From Clostridium_AM sp964554365 (GTDB taxonomy: Bacteria > Bacillota > Clostridia > Clostridiales > Clostridiaceae), in the NCBI GenBank assembly GCA_964554365.1, contig CAZKOJ010000020.1, positions 1-36,556 on the forward strand: a stretch of DNA of 36,556 bases, written 5' to 3'. Below, in pieces: positions 7,506 to 16,166 of this stretch (positions within the stretch are counted from its first letter, which is position 1; each line of letters begins with the position of its first letter). The notes under the pieces are model-generated. The model did no database searches. It was not told the DNA's origin and saw only the letters and a list, made by a program, of their open reading frames with translations. A program made the position numbers and the translations under genes.

Positions 7506-8642
7506 TTGACTTATTTTAGTATTAATAAAAAACTTTTAAAAAACTTAGATGTTAAGCTGTTACTTTTAATAGTTACAGTTTCATTTTTTGGAGCTGCAAA
7601 TATATTAAGCGCTACTCAAAGTTCTTATAGCTCATTTAATTTTTATCAATTTAACCGTCAGATATGTTGGATACTAATTAGTGTAGCATGTTTATGTGTT
7701 GTAATATCTATTGATTATTTACGAATATTGCAAATTTCAGAGTTAATCTATTGGCTTGGAATTTTTCTTCTTGCATTAAACAAAGTTTTACCTAAGCACG
7801 TAGTAAATGGAGCCGGTTCCTGGTTAACTATAGGTGGTGTTAACATTGTACAACCTTCTGAATTTGTTAAAATAGGTTTGATTCTACTTTTAGCAAAAAA
7901 GATAAATGATATGGAAGGTAATATTAACAATATAAAAAATTTATTAATTATATTATTTTACAGTTTACTTCCAATGGGTTTTATAGCAAGTGAACCCGAT
8001 ATGGGAATGACAATGATTTATTTTTTTATGGTATTTGGAATATTATTTCTTTCTGGTTTAGACTATAGAATTATTTTAAGTGGATTTGTTGCTTCAATTG
8101 TATTGATTGTTATTTTATGGAATTCCCCGTTAATTCATGACTATCAAAAGGTAAGAATAACTTCGTTTTTAAGCAATAGTGATACTATATCCTCAAATGA
8201 GAATGAAAAATATCAGGTAAATCAATCCCTTATAGCCATAGGCAGTGGCAAACTTATGGGAAGTGGATTTTTAAAAGGAAACTTTATACAAGGAGGAAGA
8301 GTTCCATTTTGTTCAACTGATTTTATTTTTTCAGTGGTTGGTGAAGAATGGGGATTATTAGGTGCATTCTTACTTTTGGTTTTATATGCACTAATACTAT
8401 ATAGAATTAGTCAAATATGTAAAACGTCAAAAGATATTGCAGGCTCTGTTATATGTTCAGGAGTTATTTTTTCTTTATTGTTCTCCATAATTCAAAATAT
8501 AGGAATGACTATAGAGATTATGCCTATAACTGGCATTACCCTGCCATTTATGAGTTATGGTGGAAGCTCCCTGCTATCAAGCTTTATACTTATAGCGTTA
8601 ACATTGAATGTAGGTATGAGAAATAAAAAAATTATGTTTTAG
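7506..8642 (+). CDS. RodA/FtsW/SpoVE family peptidoglycan glycosyltransferase
   Basis: Polytopic membrane protein of about 378 residues with about 10 transmembrane helices, of the SEDS family that polymerises lipid II into glycan strands. Diagnostic motifs are GAGSWLTIGGVNIVQPSEFVK, DMGMTMIYF, FIFSVVGEEWGLLGA and the C-terminal LPFMSYGGSSLLSSF. Start: an ATG at 7491 is in frame, but the ribosome binding site GAGGTG lies at 7493-7498, inside that frame and 7 nt before a TTG at 7506. TTG is therefore the likelier start, giving MTYFSINKKLLKNLD. No penicillin-binding protein or shape gene is adjacent, so elongation, division or sporulation use cannot be told. It is transcribed alone and ends before a shared terminator. 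Confidence 0.92.
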   Translation: MTYFSINKKLLKNLDVKLLLLIVTVSFFGAANILSATQSSYSSFNFYQFNRQICWILISVACLCVVISIDYLRILQISELIYWLGIFLLALNKVLPKHVVNGAGSWLTIGGVNIVQPSEFVKIGLILLLAKKINDMEGNINNIKNLLIILFYSLLPMGFIASEPDMGMTMIYFFMVFGILFLSGLDYRIILSGFVASIVLIVILWNSPLIHDYQKVRITSFLSNSDTISSNENEKYQVNQSLIAIGSGKLMGSGFLKGNFIQGGRVPFCSTDFIFSVVGEEWGLLGAFLLLVLYALILYRISQICKTSKDIAGSVICSGVIFSLLFSIIQNIGMTIEIMPITGITLPFMSYGGSSLLSSFILIALTLNVGMRNKKIMF

Positions 8643-8825
8643 ATGATGTCTAAAATTTTAAATTTCACCTGAACAGTAAATTATTAAAGAATAAGATGAA
8701 TATAATATCTCATTTCTATTTTGTTTATTTTTATTATATAATTTAAATTTTTTATATCAAATAATATTTATGGTGCTCACTACTACTAATAGCTAAAATC
8801 TAAATTATAGTTAATTTAAAGAGTA

Positions 8826-8858
8826 ATAAAAACAGAAGCATAAAACTTCTGTTTTTAT
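8826..8858. terminator. Bidirectional intrinsic terminator between converging genes
   Basis: Perfect 13-bp stem ATAAAAACAGAAG / CTTCTGTTTTTAT with a 7-nt loop. It has T-rich flanks on both strands, so it can end both the RodA-type gene and the RNase J gene. Confidence 0.85.
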
Positions 8859-8881
8859 TTACTATCTATACAATTAAAATG

Positions 8882-10546
8882 TTAAATTTCCATAATAATA
8901 GGAAGAATAATTGGTCTTCGTTTTGTCTTTTCATATAAAAATCTTTCTATAGATTTTTTCATATTAGATTTTAATACATACCACTCAATAATTTTATTTT
9001 CTAAACAATTATCCAACTCTTTTCTAACAATTTCTTTTACTTCATTAATCAAAGTCTCTGATTCCTTTACATATATAAATCCTCTGGTGATTATATCTGG
9101 ACCTGCTATGACACTATAGGATTCTTTTTCTATAGTAACAACTACAGTGAGCACACCATCTTGAGCTAAATGTCTCCTATCCCTAAGAACTATATTCCCT
9201 ACATCTCCTACTCCAAGTCCATCTACAAATATAGCACCAGTAGGAACTCTTCCTGATATTCTCGCTTCTTTATTTGATAGTTCTAAAACCTGACCTGTTT
9301 CTAGCGTAAAAATATTTTCTTCTTCCATGCCTAATTTCTGTGCCAACTTAGCATGGTGTCTCAAATGCCTATACTCACCATGAACCGGCATAAAAAATTT
9401 AGGATGAACTAATGTATGAACTAATTTTAATTCCTCCTGATAAGCATGCCCTGATACATGCACTTCCTCCAAATCTTCATAAATTACATCTGCACCCTTT
9501 TTAAACAAATTATTAATTACCTTAGATATAAGTTTTTCATTACCTGGAATTGGTGACGCAGAAATAATAAACAAATCCTTTGGTTCAATCTTAATTGTTT
9601 TATGAGTAGAAAAAGATATTCTAGCAAGGGCTGACATGGGTTCTCCTTGACTTCCAGTAGTTATTATGCTTATTTGCTCATTAGGATACTTGTTTATTTC
9701 ATCTACACTTATAATGTTATCTTCTGGTATGTTCAGATATCCTAAATCCATAGCTACTTGCGATATGTTTTCCATACTCCTTCCACTGAAAGCTACTTTT
9801 CTTCCATACTCAATAGAAGCATTTATTATTTGCTGCATTCTATGAATGTTTGAAGCAAAGGTTGCCACAATAACTCTTCCTTCAGCATTAGAAAATATTC
9901 TAGTTAGGGTTTCTCCTATAGATTTTTCTGAAATTGTATGCCCTGGGCGTTGAACATTGGTACTATCCGCCATAAGCAACAACACTCCCTGTTTTCCTAA
10001 ACTTGACATACGCTCTAAATCCATTACTAATCCATCAATAGGCGTATAATCTACTTTGAAATCACCCGTATGCAATATCACACCAACCGGTGTGTGAATA
10101 GCAATAGCACAGGAGTCTGCTATACTATGTGTAACTCTTATAAATTCAACCTTTAAATTTTGTACTTCTATTATATCTCCTGCTTTTACCCTATGAAGTT
10201 CACAATGTGAAAGTATATTATGTTCCCTTAATTTGTTTTCAACTAGTCCTAATGTCAACCTTGTACCATAAATAGGTACATTCAATTGCTTCAAAATATA
10301 AGGTAGCGAACCTATATGATCTTCATGTCCATGAGTTAAAAAAATACCTTTTACCTTCTCTGCATTATTTAATAAATAAGTTATATCTGGAATTACTAAA
10401 TCTACACCATACATATCCTCTTCTGGAAAAGATATTCCGCAATCTATAACAACAATTTCATCTTTGTACTCAATAGCTGTTATATTCTTACCAATTTCAC
10501 CAAGACCGCCTAAAGGAATAACCCTTATATGCTCCTCGTTTTTCAC
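8882..10546 (-). CDS. rnj: Ribonuclease J (beta-CASP metallo-beta-lactamase RNase)
   Basis: Enzyme of 554 residues for 5'-to-3' exonuclease and endonuclease action in mRNA decay and rRNA maturation in the cytoplasm. The N-terminal motif VIPLGGLGEIGKN is specific to RNase J. Zinc ligands lie in LTHGHEDHIGS (His72, His74, Asp76, His77), with further ligands in RVTHSIADSCAIAIHT and HTGDFKVDYTP. The beta-CASP part carries MADSTN, GRSMENI and SGHAYQEELKLV, and a C-terminal domain completes it. The start is GTG at 10546, with AAGGGGA at good spacing and no nearby ATG. Bacillus has two paralogues, J1 and J2; here the copy number cannot be judged. A long leader of several hundred nt with hairpins lies upstream. 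Confidence 0.95.
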   Translation of the reverse strand: MKNEEHIRVIPLGGLGEIGKNITAIEYKDEIVVIDCGISFPEEDMYGVDLVIPDITYLLNNAEKVKGIFLTHGHEDHIGSLPYILKQLNVPIYGTRLTLGLVENKLREHNILSHCELHRVKAGDIIEVQNLKVEFIRVTHSIADSCAIAIHTPVGVILHTGDFKVDYTPIDGLVMDLERMSSLGKQGVLLLMADSTNVQRPGHTISEKSIGETLTRIFSNAEGRVIVATFASNIHRMQQIINASIEYGRKVAFSGRSMENISQVAMDLGYLNIPEDNIISVDEINKYPNEQISIITTGSQGEPMSALARISFSTHKTIKIEPKDLFIISASPIPGNEKLISKVINNLFKKGADVIYEDLEEVHVSGHAYQEELKLVHTLVHPKFFMPVHGEYRHLRHHAKLAQKLGMEEENIFTLETGQVLELSNKEARISGRVPTGAIFVDGLGVGDVGNIVLRDRRHLAQDGVLTVVVTIEKESYSVIAGPDIITRGFIYVKESETLINEVKEIVRKELDNCLENKIIEWYVLKSNMKKSIERFLYEKTKRRPIILPIIMEI

Positions 10547-11053
10547 TAAATCATCCCCTTTGTTTTTTAAGTCATATTCAAAAAATAACTAGTCAGTATG
10601 CTAATCTATTTTGTGTCAGCAGAACCTTCTTCCTTGTCTACCACAAAATATCTGCAACATCTTTGACTTATTATTTTCTTTCATATGCCTAATTTTATTA
10701 TTAATTTTATTTTGCCTTCTAGTGTTAAATTTAATTCTTCTTTTCAAAACTTTCTTTTTTCATTATTTTGAATAATTGAATAGTTTTTATAATTTTTTAT
10801 TTTAAGTAAACATAATTTATAACAAATGTATATTTTTATAAACTATAGTATATTAATAACTTTTAGTATTTATAAAATGTTGAAAAATGAAAAACGATTC
10901 TTATACAAATATACCAATATTTATAGGAATTTACTAGAGTTTTCTGACAATTCATGTTAAAATAATAACAAGAGTAAATGTTAAATTTGTAACAAATATA
11001 GTAAATATTTAATCTTTATAAATAATAAGATTATTGTGAGGGAAGTGTATATT
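10547..11053. other. Long divergent intergenic region upstream of RNase J
   Basis: About 500 nt of very AT-rich sequence between RNase J (minus) and the OppD-like gene (plus). Near RNase J it holds one copy of the repeat hairpin described separately and an 8-bp inverted repeat (ATTTTGTG at 10608-10615, CACAAAAT at 10642-10649) that could fold in the RNase J leader. A weak plus-strand promoter (CTGACA, 16 nt, TAACAA, near 10945) could serve the OppD-like gene. No coding sequence is evident. Confidence 0.4.
10579..10615 (+). repeat. Extragenic hairpin repeat, copy A (degenerate)
   Basis: Stem CAAAAAATAA / CTATTTTGTG (8 of 10 pairs) around a 17-nt loop CTAGTCAGTATGCTAAT. The same layout occurs at 33549-33601 with a perfect 18-bp stem and a 17-nt loop that matches at 13 of 17 positions. 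Copy A lies in the RNase J leader region. Confidence 0.45.
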
Positions 11054-11926
11054 ATGACAGAACTTAAAGTTTTATCAAAGGAAACAATTGCTGTAGATAT
11101 TCAATCTGGAGAGTCCTTATTAATTATAAATAAAAAAAAGAAGTTATCTGCTAATAGCAGGGTTACTTTTCAAAGTAAAAATATTATAAATATTGCAACT
11201 GAACATGCTAAAAGAATAGATAATACCTTTATGTCTCTAATAAAAGTTTATTTGACTTCTCTAAATCCTATAAGAACTACTGGCAGGCAGTGTTTTGAAG
11301 TTATTTCTAATTATACTGGATTATCTTTAGAGGAATCGGAGTTTAAATTAAAAGAAATACTGGACAAACTACTTTGTCCTAATACTGAAATTATGCTAAA
11401 AAGCTTTCCATTCAAATTAGAAGCTTATGAAAAGCAGAGACTTATGTTTGCAGTATCATTCTTAGTTAAGCCAAAGCTTATAGTTTTAGATGATACCATT
11501 TTTAAAATGGAACCTGAAATAAAATCTTATATATTAAAAGAACTTAAAAAACTAAAAGAAGAAAATCATACAAGTTTCATATTTATAGCAAAGAAAATTC
11601 ATGTTATAGACCAATTGGTGGATAATATTGCTGTTATGTACAAAGGAACTATAATTGAGTACGGGAAAAAAGATTTAATTCTAACAGATCCTATTCACCC
11701 TTATACAAGATGCCTTATTGATAATAAAACTACTCCAGATTTTACTGAATCATCATCTAAAATTAGAGATTATATAGAAGATATTAACAATATGCCTACA
11801 ACTGGATGTTCATTCTGCTTGAACTGTAAAAAAGCATCTTACGATTGTGTATATATGCCGCCTAAAATAAAATTTTTAGCTGGAGGAAGACAGGTAATTT
11901 GTGAGGCTAAAAATATATCTGTGTAA
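11054..11926 (+). CDS. OppD/DppD-like ABC ATPase homologue lacking ATP-binding motifs
   Basis: Protein of 290 residues that keeps the frame of an oligopeptide-transport ATPase. LTSLNPIRTTGRQCFEVI matches the TSLNP region after the Q loop, KPKLIVLDD matches Walker B, and the C-terminal oligopeptide extension is clear (DPIHPYTRCLID, then GCSFCLNCKKASYDCVYMP and GGRQVICE). The key motifs are gone: where Walker A should be it reads GESLLIINKKKKLSANS with no GxxxxGKS, the LSGGQ signature is replaced by LEAYEKQ, and the H-loop reads FIAKK. So it is probably a pseudo-ATPase with a structural or regulatory role, or a decaying gene. The intact 290-codon frame argues against simple decay. ATG at 11054 has the site GAGGGAAG; an in-frame GTG at 11036 overlaps that site. 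No permease or binding protein is nearby. Confidence 0.75.
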   Translation: MTELKVLSKETIAVDIQSGESLLIINKKKKLSANSRVTFQSKNIINIATEHAKRIDNTFMSLIKVYLTSLNPIRTTGRQCFEVISNYTGLSLEESEFKLKEILDKLLCPNTEIMLKSFPFKLEAYEKQRLMFAVSFLVKPKLIVLDDTIFKMEPEIKSYILKELKKLKEENHTSFIFIAKKIHVIDQLVDNIAVMYKGTIIEYGKKDLILTDPIHPYTRCLIDNKTTPDFTESSSKIRDYIEDINNMPTTGCSFCLNCKKASYDCVYMPPKIKFLAGGRQVICEAKNISV

Positions 11927-11955
11927 ATTATATTATATTCCATTATTATTGACAA

Positions 11956-11989
11956 AAAAAGTCACTGTAGTTAAATCCAGTGACTTTTT
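11956..11989. terminator. Bidirectional intrinsic terminator between converging genes
   Basis: Perfect 12-bp stem AAAAAGTCACTG / CAGTGACTTTTT with a 10-nt loop, placed between the OppD-like gene (plus) and the permease operon (minus), with A/T runs at both ends. Confidence 0.9.
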
Positions 11990-12015
11990 AAGTATATATT
12001 TATTAAATACTGATT

Positions 12016-13329
12016 TTATTCATATCTTAAAGATTCAACCGGATCAAGCTTTGCAGCCTTTCTAGCAGGCACAAGCCCTGCAATTATTGATACAACCACT
12101 GCAAATCCTATTGCTGCTAACATTACCCAAATTGGTGCACTAACCATATTTGAAATATCCTCTATACCTTTTGCCTTCATGCTTTTCACCATAAAATTAT
12201 TTACTACAACAGACATTATTAATGCAAATACAGTTCCCATAGCTCCTCCTATAAATCCAAGAACTCCTGACTGTACTGTAAACATTGTTGTTATGTTTCC
12301 TCTTGAAGCTCCTTGAGCCTTCATTATACCAATTGATTTTGTTTTTTCAAATACAGCCATACTCATAGTATTAATAACACCAATTGCAGATACTAATAAT
12401 ACAATTACTCCTCCTGCTGTAAATATTCCCTTTAACACATTAAATTGTGTTTTTATAGTTTCAGTATAACTTGCTTTAGATTCAACATTAAAACCTAGTT
12501 TTTTAATATCTTCCCCTACTGTTTTAACTGCTTCAAAACTCTTGCCTTCAACTTCTAAACTAGAATATCCATACTTGTTTAGATAATCACTTTCTCCTGT
12601 ATAATACTCCTGTACTTTGGCTACTGCCTCTACAGGAATGATGATACTTTTACCATCTTTATAATTTGAGTTAATAACCCCTGCTGCAGTTCCCTTAATC
12701 ACTAAAGGTTCCATTTCTGGCATTCCCTCTACTTGAGGAATCTCTACCTTAAGCTCTATTTCCTTGCCTATTACACTATTGTAGTCTTTTATACCCATTT
12801 TATTCAATAAACTTTGTCCTATAAGGAATTTATTTTTCTCCCCCTTTTCCACATTCTTACCTGCAATAATTGGTTCATCACTATTTTTATTTTGTTTATT
12901 TTTAGTTTTTACACCCTTTACTGTGTTTTTATCCGCATCAGTAAATATATTATAATTAAAATCTACTCCCTTAACGCTTGTTTTTTTAGCTGCTTTACCA
13001 TCTAATGATATTCCTGTAACACTAGACTCAATACTAGGAAGAACATTGCTTACGCCGCTAACATTTTTTATTTTTTCTATAGTAGCTCTATCTATTTTTT
13101 TATCAATAGCTTTAGTATCCTTATTTACCTTTGGTAATACAGTCATTAACCTCATATTATCATTTTCACTAAACTTACTCATAGCTATTTTTTCAAGTCC
13201 TTGTCCTAATCCAAACATAACAATGATAAGCATTGTTCCCACAGCTATACCGAAGGCTGTTAAAAAAGTACGAAACTTTCTTTTTTTAAGATCACCTAAT
13301 GCCATCTCTATACAATCATTTAATTTCAT
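12016..13329 (-). CDS. FtsX/MacB-type ABC transporter permease (second of two)
   Basis: Membrane protein of 437 residues. An N-terminal helix (about 23-43, FLTAFGIAVGTMLIIVMFGLG) is followed by a large extracellular domain of some 240 residues and three C-terminal helices: about 300-322 (IFTAGGVIVLLVSAIGVINTM), about 350-375, and about 398-422 before the ending AAKLDPVESLRYE. The cytoplasmic loop FEKTKSIGIMKAQGASRGNI is the conserved coupling region of the family. It is last in the operon, 18 nt after the first permease, with an AGGAGG site. The two permeases share their layout and similar coupling loops but differ in the extracellular domain, so they probably pair as a heterodimer on one ATPase. 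The substrate is unknown. Confidence 0.92.
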   Translation of the reverse strand: MKLNDCIEMALGDLKKRKFRTFLTAFGIAVGTMLIIVMFGLGQGLEKIAMSKFSENDNMRLMTVLPKVNKDTKAIDKKIDRATIEKIKNVSGVSNVLPSIESSVTGISLDGKAAKKTSVKGVDFNYNIFTDADKNTVKGVKTKNKQNKNSDEPIIAGKNVEKGEKNKFLIGQSLLNKMGIKDYNSVIGKEIELKVEIPQVEGMPEMEPLVIKGTAAGVINSNYKDGKSIIIPVEAVAKVQEYYTGESDYLNKYGYSSLEVEGKSFEAVKTVGEDIKKLGFNVESKASYTETIKTQFNVLKGIFTAGGVIVLLVSAIGVINTMSMAVFEKTKSIGIMKAQGASRGNITTMFTVQSGVLGFIGGAMGTVFALIMSVVVNNFMVKSMKAKGIEDISNMVSAPIWVMLAAIGFAVVVSIIAGLVPARKAAKLDPVESLRYE

Positions 13330-13347
13330 TTTTTTCTCCTCCCTTTA

Positions 13348-14694
13348 TTAGCTGTTCAATGCTTCTACTGGATCTAATTTTGAAGCTTTTTTAGATGGAT
13401 AAACACCAGAAAGTAATGACATAGCAATTGCGAATCCTAATGTTCCAAGTACAAGCCATGATGGCATTACAAAATTAACTACCATATCCTTAGTTCCATG
13501 ACTCTGCAAATATGCTTTTAATCCAAATTCTATTATCTTGCCATTTAAAAAACTAAATACTAACCCCATTACTCCACCAATAAGTCCAATCGTGCCAGCT
13601 TGAGTAAGAAAAATACTATGTATGTTTTTTCTGCTTGCTCCTAAAGATTTCATAATTCCTATATACCTAGTTTTTTCATTTATAGACATAGTCATAGTAT
13701 TTACAATCCCTACAGCAGCTACAAATAATACAATCACACCTAATGCAGCAAGTATTTCTTTACCTATTGTAAAGAATTCTTTTATTTGATCAGCTATTTG
13801 TTCATAAGACATATACTGATATCCCATATTTTTTACTTCTTTACCTATACTACTAACGTTATCTGGAGATTTTGCATGTATAGATACTATATCGTAACCT
13901 TTGTCAGCTAAATAATTTTTATTAAAAGTAATATAACCTTTCAAAGCTGCTGCCATATCAATTGGTACAAAAATTTGTTTAGATTCACTATCAAACTTTT
14001 CATCAATTATTCCAACAATTTTTCCTTTTAATTCTATAGGCTTTAAATTAGTGTTATCTAAATATGCCTTAGACACACCTAAAGTAATTTCTTTACCAAC
14101 TACACTTTTATAATCACTTATTCCCATTTCCTTAAGAAACTGTTGTCCCACAAGAACTTCATTCTTATCAGAAGCATTTAAGTTTCTACCTGCAGAAATT
14201 GGCTGAATATTTTTGTCTTTTTTTCTTTCTCTTACTGTCTCAATTTTATCATTAGTAAATAATTTATAATTAAGATCATACCCTACAAGCGATCCTTTTT
14301 TTATTTCTTTATCTCCAATTTTAGTTAAAGATATTGGCACTTGTATACTTGCTTCTATATCTCCAACCCCATCTATACTGTTAACTTTTTTTAATGCATC
14401 TTTATCTATTTTTTTAAAATTCTTTTCCATGAATTCGTTGTAATCAGCTTCATTATCAATTTCTTCTCTTTCACTACTTGGGTCTTGGTATTTTTGGTTC
14501 ATGACAGCTATTTCCTTTACGTTATTAAATTGTTTAAGCTGATCTAAAACCATTTTTTCAGCTGTTACTCCAATTCCCACCATAGTGACAACAAGCATGG
14601 ACCCTATTGCTACTGCAAGTGAAGTTAAGAAAGTTCTTCCTTTCCTTTTACCTAAATCTTTAAAGGACATTCCCATAACATCACTAAATTTCAT
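13348..14694 (-). CDS. FtsX/MacB-type ABC transporter permease (first of two)
   Basis: Membrane protein of 448 residues with the same plan as its neighbour: a helix at about 23-43 (FLTSLAVAIGSMLVVTMVGIG), a large charged extracellular domain, then C-terminal helices around 312-335 (ILAALGVIVLFVAAVGIVNTM), 362-385 and 412-435, ending SKKASKLDPVEALNS. The coupling loop reads NEKTRYIGIMKSLGASRKNI. The ATG at 14694 overlaps the end of the ATPase gene by 11 nt, so translation is coupled. No adaptor (HlyD/MacA) gene is present, unlike the exporter at the left end of the window. Such adaptor-free systems in Firmicutes include bacitracin-type and lipid-related transporters; the sequence does not choose. 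Confidence 0.92.
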   Translation of the reverse strand: MKFSDVMGMSFKDLGKRKGRTFLTSLAVAIGSMLVVTMVGIGVTAEKMVLDQLKQFNNVKEIAVMNQKYQDPSSEREEIDNEADYNEFMEKNFKKIDKDALKKVNSIDGVGDIEASIQVPISLTKIGDKEIKKGSLVGYDLNYKLFTNDKIETVRERKKDKNIQPISAGRNLNASDKNEVLVGQQFLKEMGISDYKSVVGKEITLGVSKAYLDNTNLKPIELKGKIVGIIDEKFDSESKQIFVPIDMAAALKGYITFNKNYLADKGYDIVSIHAKSPDNVSSIGKEVKNMGYQYMSYEQIADQIKEFFTIGKEILAALGVIVLFVAAVGIVNTMTMSINEKTRYIGIMKSLGASRKNIHSIFLTQAGTIGLIGGVMGLVFSFLNGKIIEFGLKAYLQSHGTKDMVVNFVMPSWLVLGTLGFAIAMSLLSGVYPSKKASKLDPVEALNS

Positions 14695-15364
14695 CTTTTG
14701 TTACCTCCTGCACCTTTCCATCTCTTATCTTTATAATTTTTTTTGCTTTTGCAGCTTCTTCCATATTGTGAGTAACCATAATTATGGTATACCCCTCTTT
14801 ATTAAGATCTTTAAGTAAATCCATTATTAGCTTTCCATTTTTAGAATCTAAGTTTCCTGTTGGTTCATCAGCAAAAATTATTTTTGGTGTATTTACTAAA
14901 GCTCTTGCAATACTAACTCTTTGTCTTTGTCCTCCCGACATCTCCATAGGTCTATGTTTAACCTTATCCCCAAGTCCAACCAGTTCAAGAGCTTTAGTTG
15001 CCCTTTGTTTTCTCTTTCTCTTGTCCATCCCTGCAAAAATCAAAGGCATCATTACATTTTCAAGAGCACTTTGAGTATTTTCTAGGTTAAATGCCTGAAA
15101 CACAAATCCTATAGTTTTATTTCTATACTCTGACATTTGTGTATCTTTTAACTCACTTATATCTTTTCCATCTACACAAATCTTTCCTGAACTTGGTGTA
15201 TCAAGTCCTCCAATAAGTTGCATCAATGTAGATTTTCCTGATCCTGAAGGCCCCACAATGGAAACAAATTCTCCCTCTTCAATTTTTAAACTAACATTGT
15301 CCAGTGCTGTAACCACTTCATTACCCATTTTATAAACTTTAGAAACATTTTTTACTTCTATCAT
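14684..15364 (-). CDS. LolD/MacB-type ABC transporter ATP-binding protein
   Basis: Cytoplasmic ATPase of 226 residues with Walker A GPSGSGKS, signature MSGGQRQR, Walker B IIFADEPTGNLDS and the switch histidine in IMVTHN. The start is the ATG at 15364, preceded by GAGGAGG at ideal spacing; an in-frame ATG 11 codons upstream (15397) would place that site inside the gene and has no site of its own. First gene of a three-gene operon with two permeases. About 300 nt separate the start from a promoter-operator at 15644-15689, giving a long leader. Confidence 0.93.
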   Translation of the reverse strand: MIEVKNVSKVYKMGNEVVTALDNVSLKIEEGEFVSIVGPSGSGKSTLMQLIGGLDTPSSGKICVDGKDISELKDTQMSEYRNKTIGFVFQAFNLENTQSALENVMMPLIFAGMDKRKRKQRATKALELVGLGDKVKHRPMEMSGGQRQRVSIARALVNTPKIIFADEPTGNLDSKNGKLIMDLLKDLNKEGYTIIMVTHNMEEAAKAKKIIKIRDGKVQEVTKDEI

Positions 15365-15643
15365 AGTATTATCCTCCTCATATTTAGACAAAATCATATT
15401 TTTAATCCACTATTTTAACTACTGCGGTGCAGTTTAATAACTATTTATATTGTATTATTTTAGTTTTTAGTTTTTAAATTTTGTGCCCATATATAATTTA
15501 CAATAAATATTAATTTCAAACCATTGATTCATCTTACAGATACTTATATGAATCTTACAAATTTGTAATATTATTTACTGCAATATTTAAATCATAAAAT
15601 GATTTTTAGCAGATTAAATTATGCATTCATTGTGAACCTCTTT

Positions 15644-15689
15644 ATTAGTGTTCTATTGATATAGTACACTAATATAAGATTACAGTCAA
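15644..15689 (-). promoter_or_regulatory. Promoter with overlapping palindromic operator for the two-permease ABC operon
   Basis: On the minus strand TTGACT (15689-15684), a 17-nt spacer and TACTAT (15666-15661) form a good sigma-A promoter. Its -10 element lies inside a 30-bp palindrome at 15644-15673: 13-bp arms with plus-strand sequence ATTAGTGTTCTAT and ATAGTACACTAAT, one mismatch, 4-bp centre TGAT. AGTGT...ACACT palindromes of this kind resemble operators of YtrA-type GntR repressors, which often control ABC transporter operons. No GntR gene is in the window. Repression by blocking the -10 region is the expected mode; regulator identity is inference. Confidence 0.6.
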
Positions 15690-15804
15690 TAGTTTTTTTT
15701 ATATTCTCCTAATACAAATAATCTTAAAATAAGTTTATAATAATATATAAACAGGATTCTTGGCTTCAGTTGGAGTTTTTTTATGTATTTTTAACCACCA
15801 AAAT

Positions 15805-15838
15805 AAAAGTCAGATAGTATATGAACTACCCGACTTTT
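15805..15838 (-). terminator. Minus-strand intrinsic terminator of the 59-residue hypothetical gene
   Basis: As minus-strand RNA the arms AAAAGTCGGGTAGT and ATACTATCTGACTTTT pair along their length, with two G-U pairs, followed by a U-rich run. On the plus strand the two G-U pairs become A/C mismatches. The structure is therefore tuned for the minus strand. It starts 53 nt beyond the stop of the small minus-strand gene. Confidence 0.65.
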
Positions 15839-15890
15839 TACGTTTAATTATATTTTATTTATCTATTTTGAGTTATCTTCAAATGATTTT

Positions 15891-16070
15891 CTATAATATT
15901 ATTTCAAATGAATATAACTCATCAACATTTATAAACCTACTAATTACTGATTTTTCAGAAGAAGGATTATTAACTAAATCATTAAAGTTTACTACTTTCA
16001 TTAATACCTTAGCCACTGATTGGTTAAGTTCGGTTTCTTTTCCATCCTTAAAATGCAATATTATTCTCAA
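15891..16070 (-). CDS. Small hypothetical protein (59 residues)
   Basis: Not recognised. The product starts MRIILHFKDGKETELNQSV and is hydrophilic with balanced charges and no membrane segment or signal peptide. The TTG at 16070 is preceded by AGAGGTGA at about 5 nt; a GTG three codons upstream (16079) overlaps that site and is less likely. Evidence that it is real: the ribosome binding site, soluble-protein composition, and a minus-strand terminator directly downstream. A 120-codon plus-strand frame covers the same bases but lacks a site and has the composition of an antisense frame. It lies 97 nt after the MazG-like gene and may be co-transcribed with it. Confidence 0.55.
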   Translation of the reverse strand: MRIILHFKDGKETELNQSVAKVLMKVVNFNDLVNNPSSEKSVISRFINVDELYSFEIIL

Positions 16071-16166
16071 TTCTCTCACCTCTATATTTTATATTCAATA
16101 TGTAGAGGTTTTGTTCTCATAAGACACTTATATCAAGAAAAATATATTATTGCAAATTTAAATTAC

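Noticed and set aside
15555..15568. Palindrome TTACAAATTTGTAA as a second operator
   Set aside because: Fourteen bases of A/T-rich palindrome can arise by chance here, and it does not overlap a promoter that I can see.
15760..16122. 120-codon plus-strand frame
   Set aside because: No ribosome binding site, composition of an antisense frame, and the region is better explained by a minus-strand gene with its own terminator.
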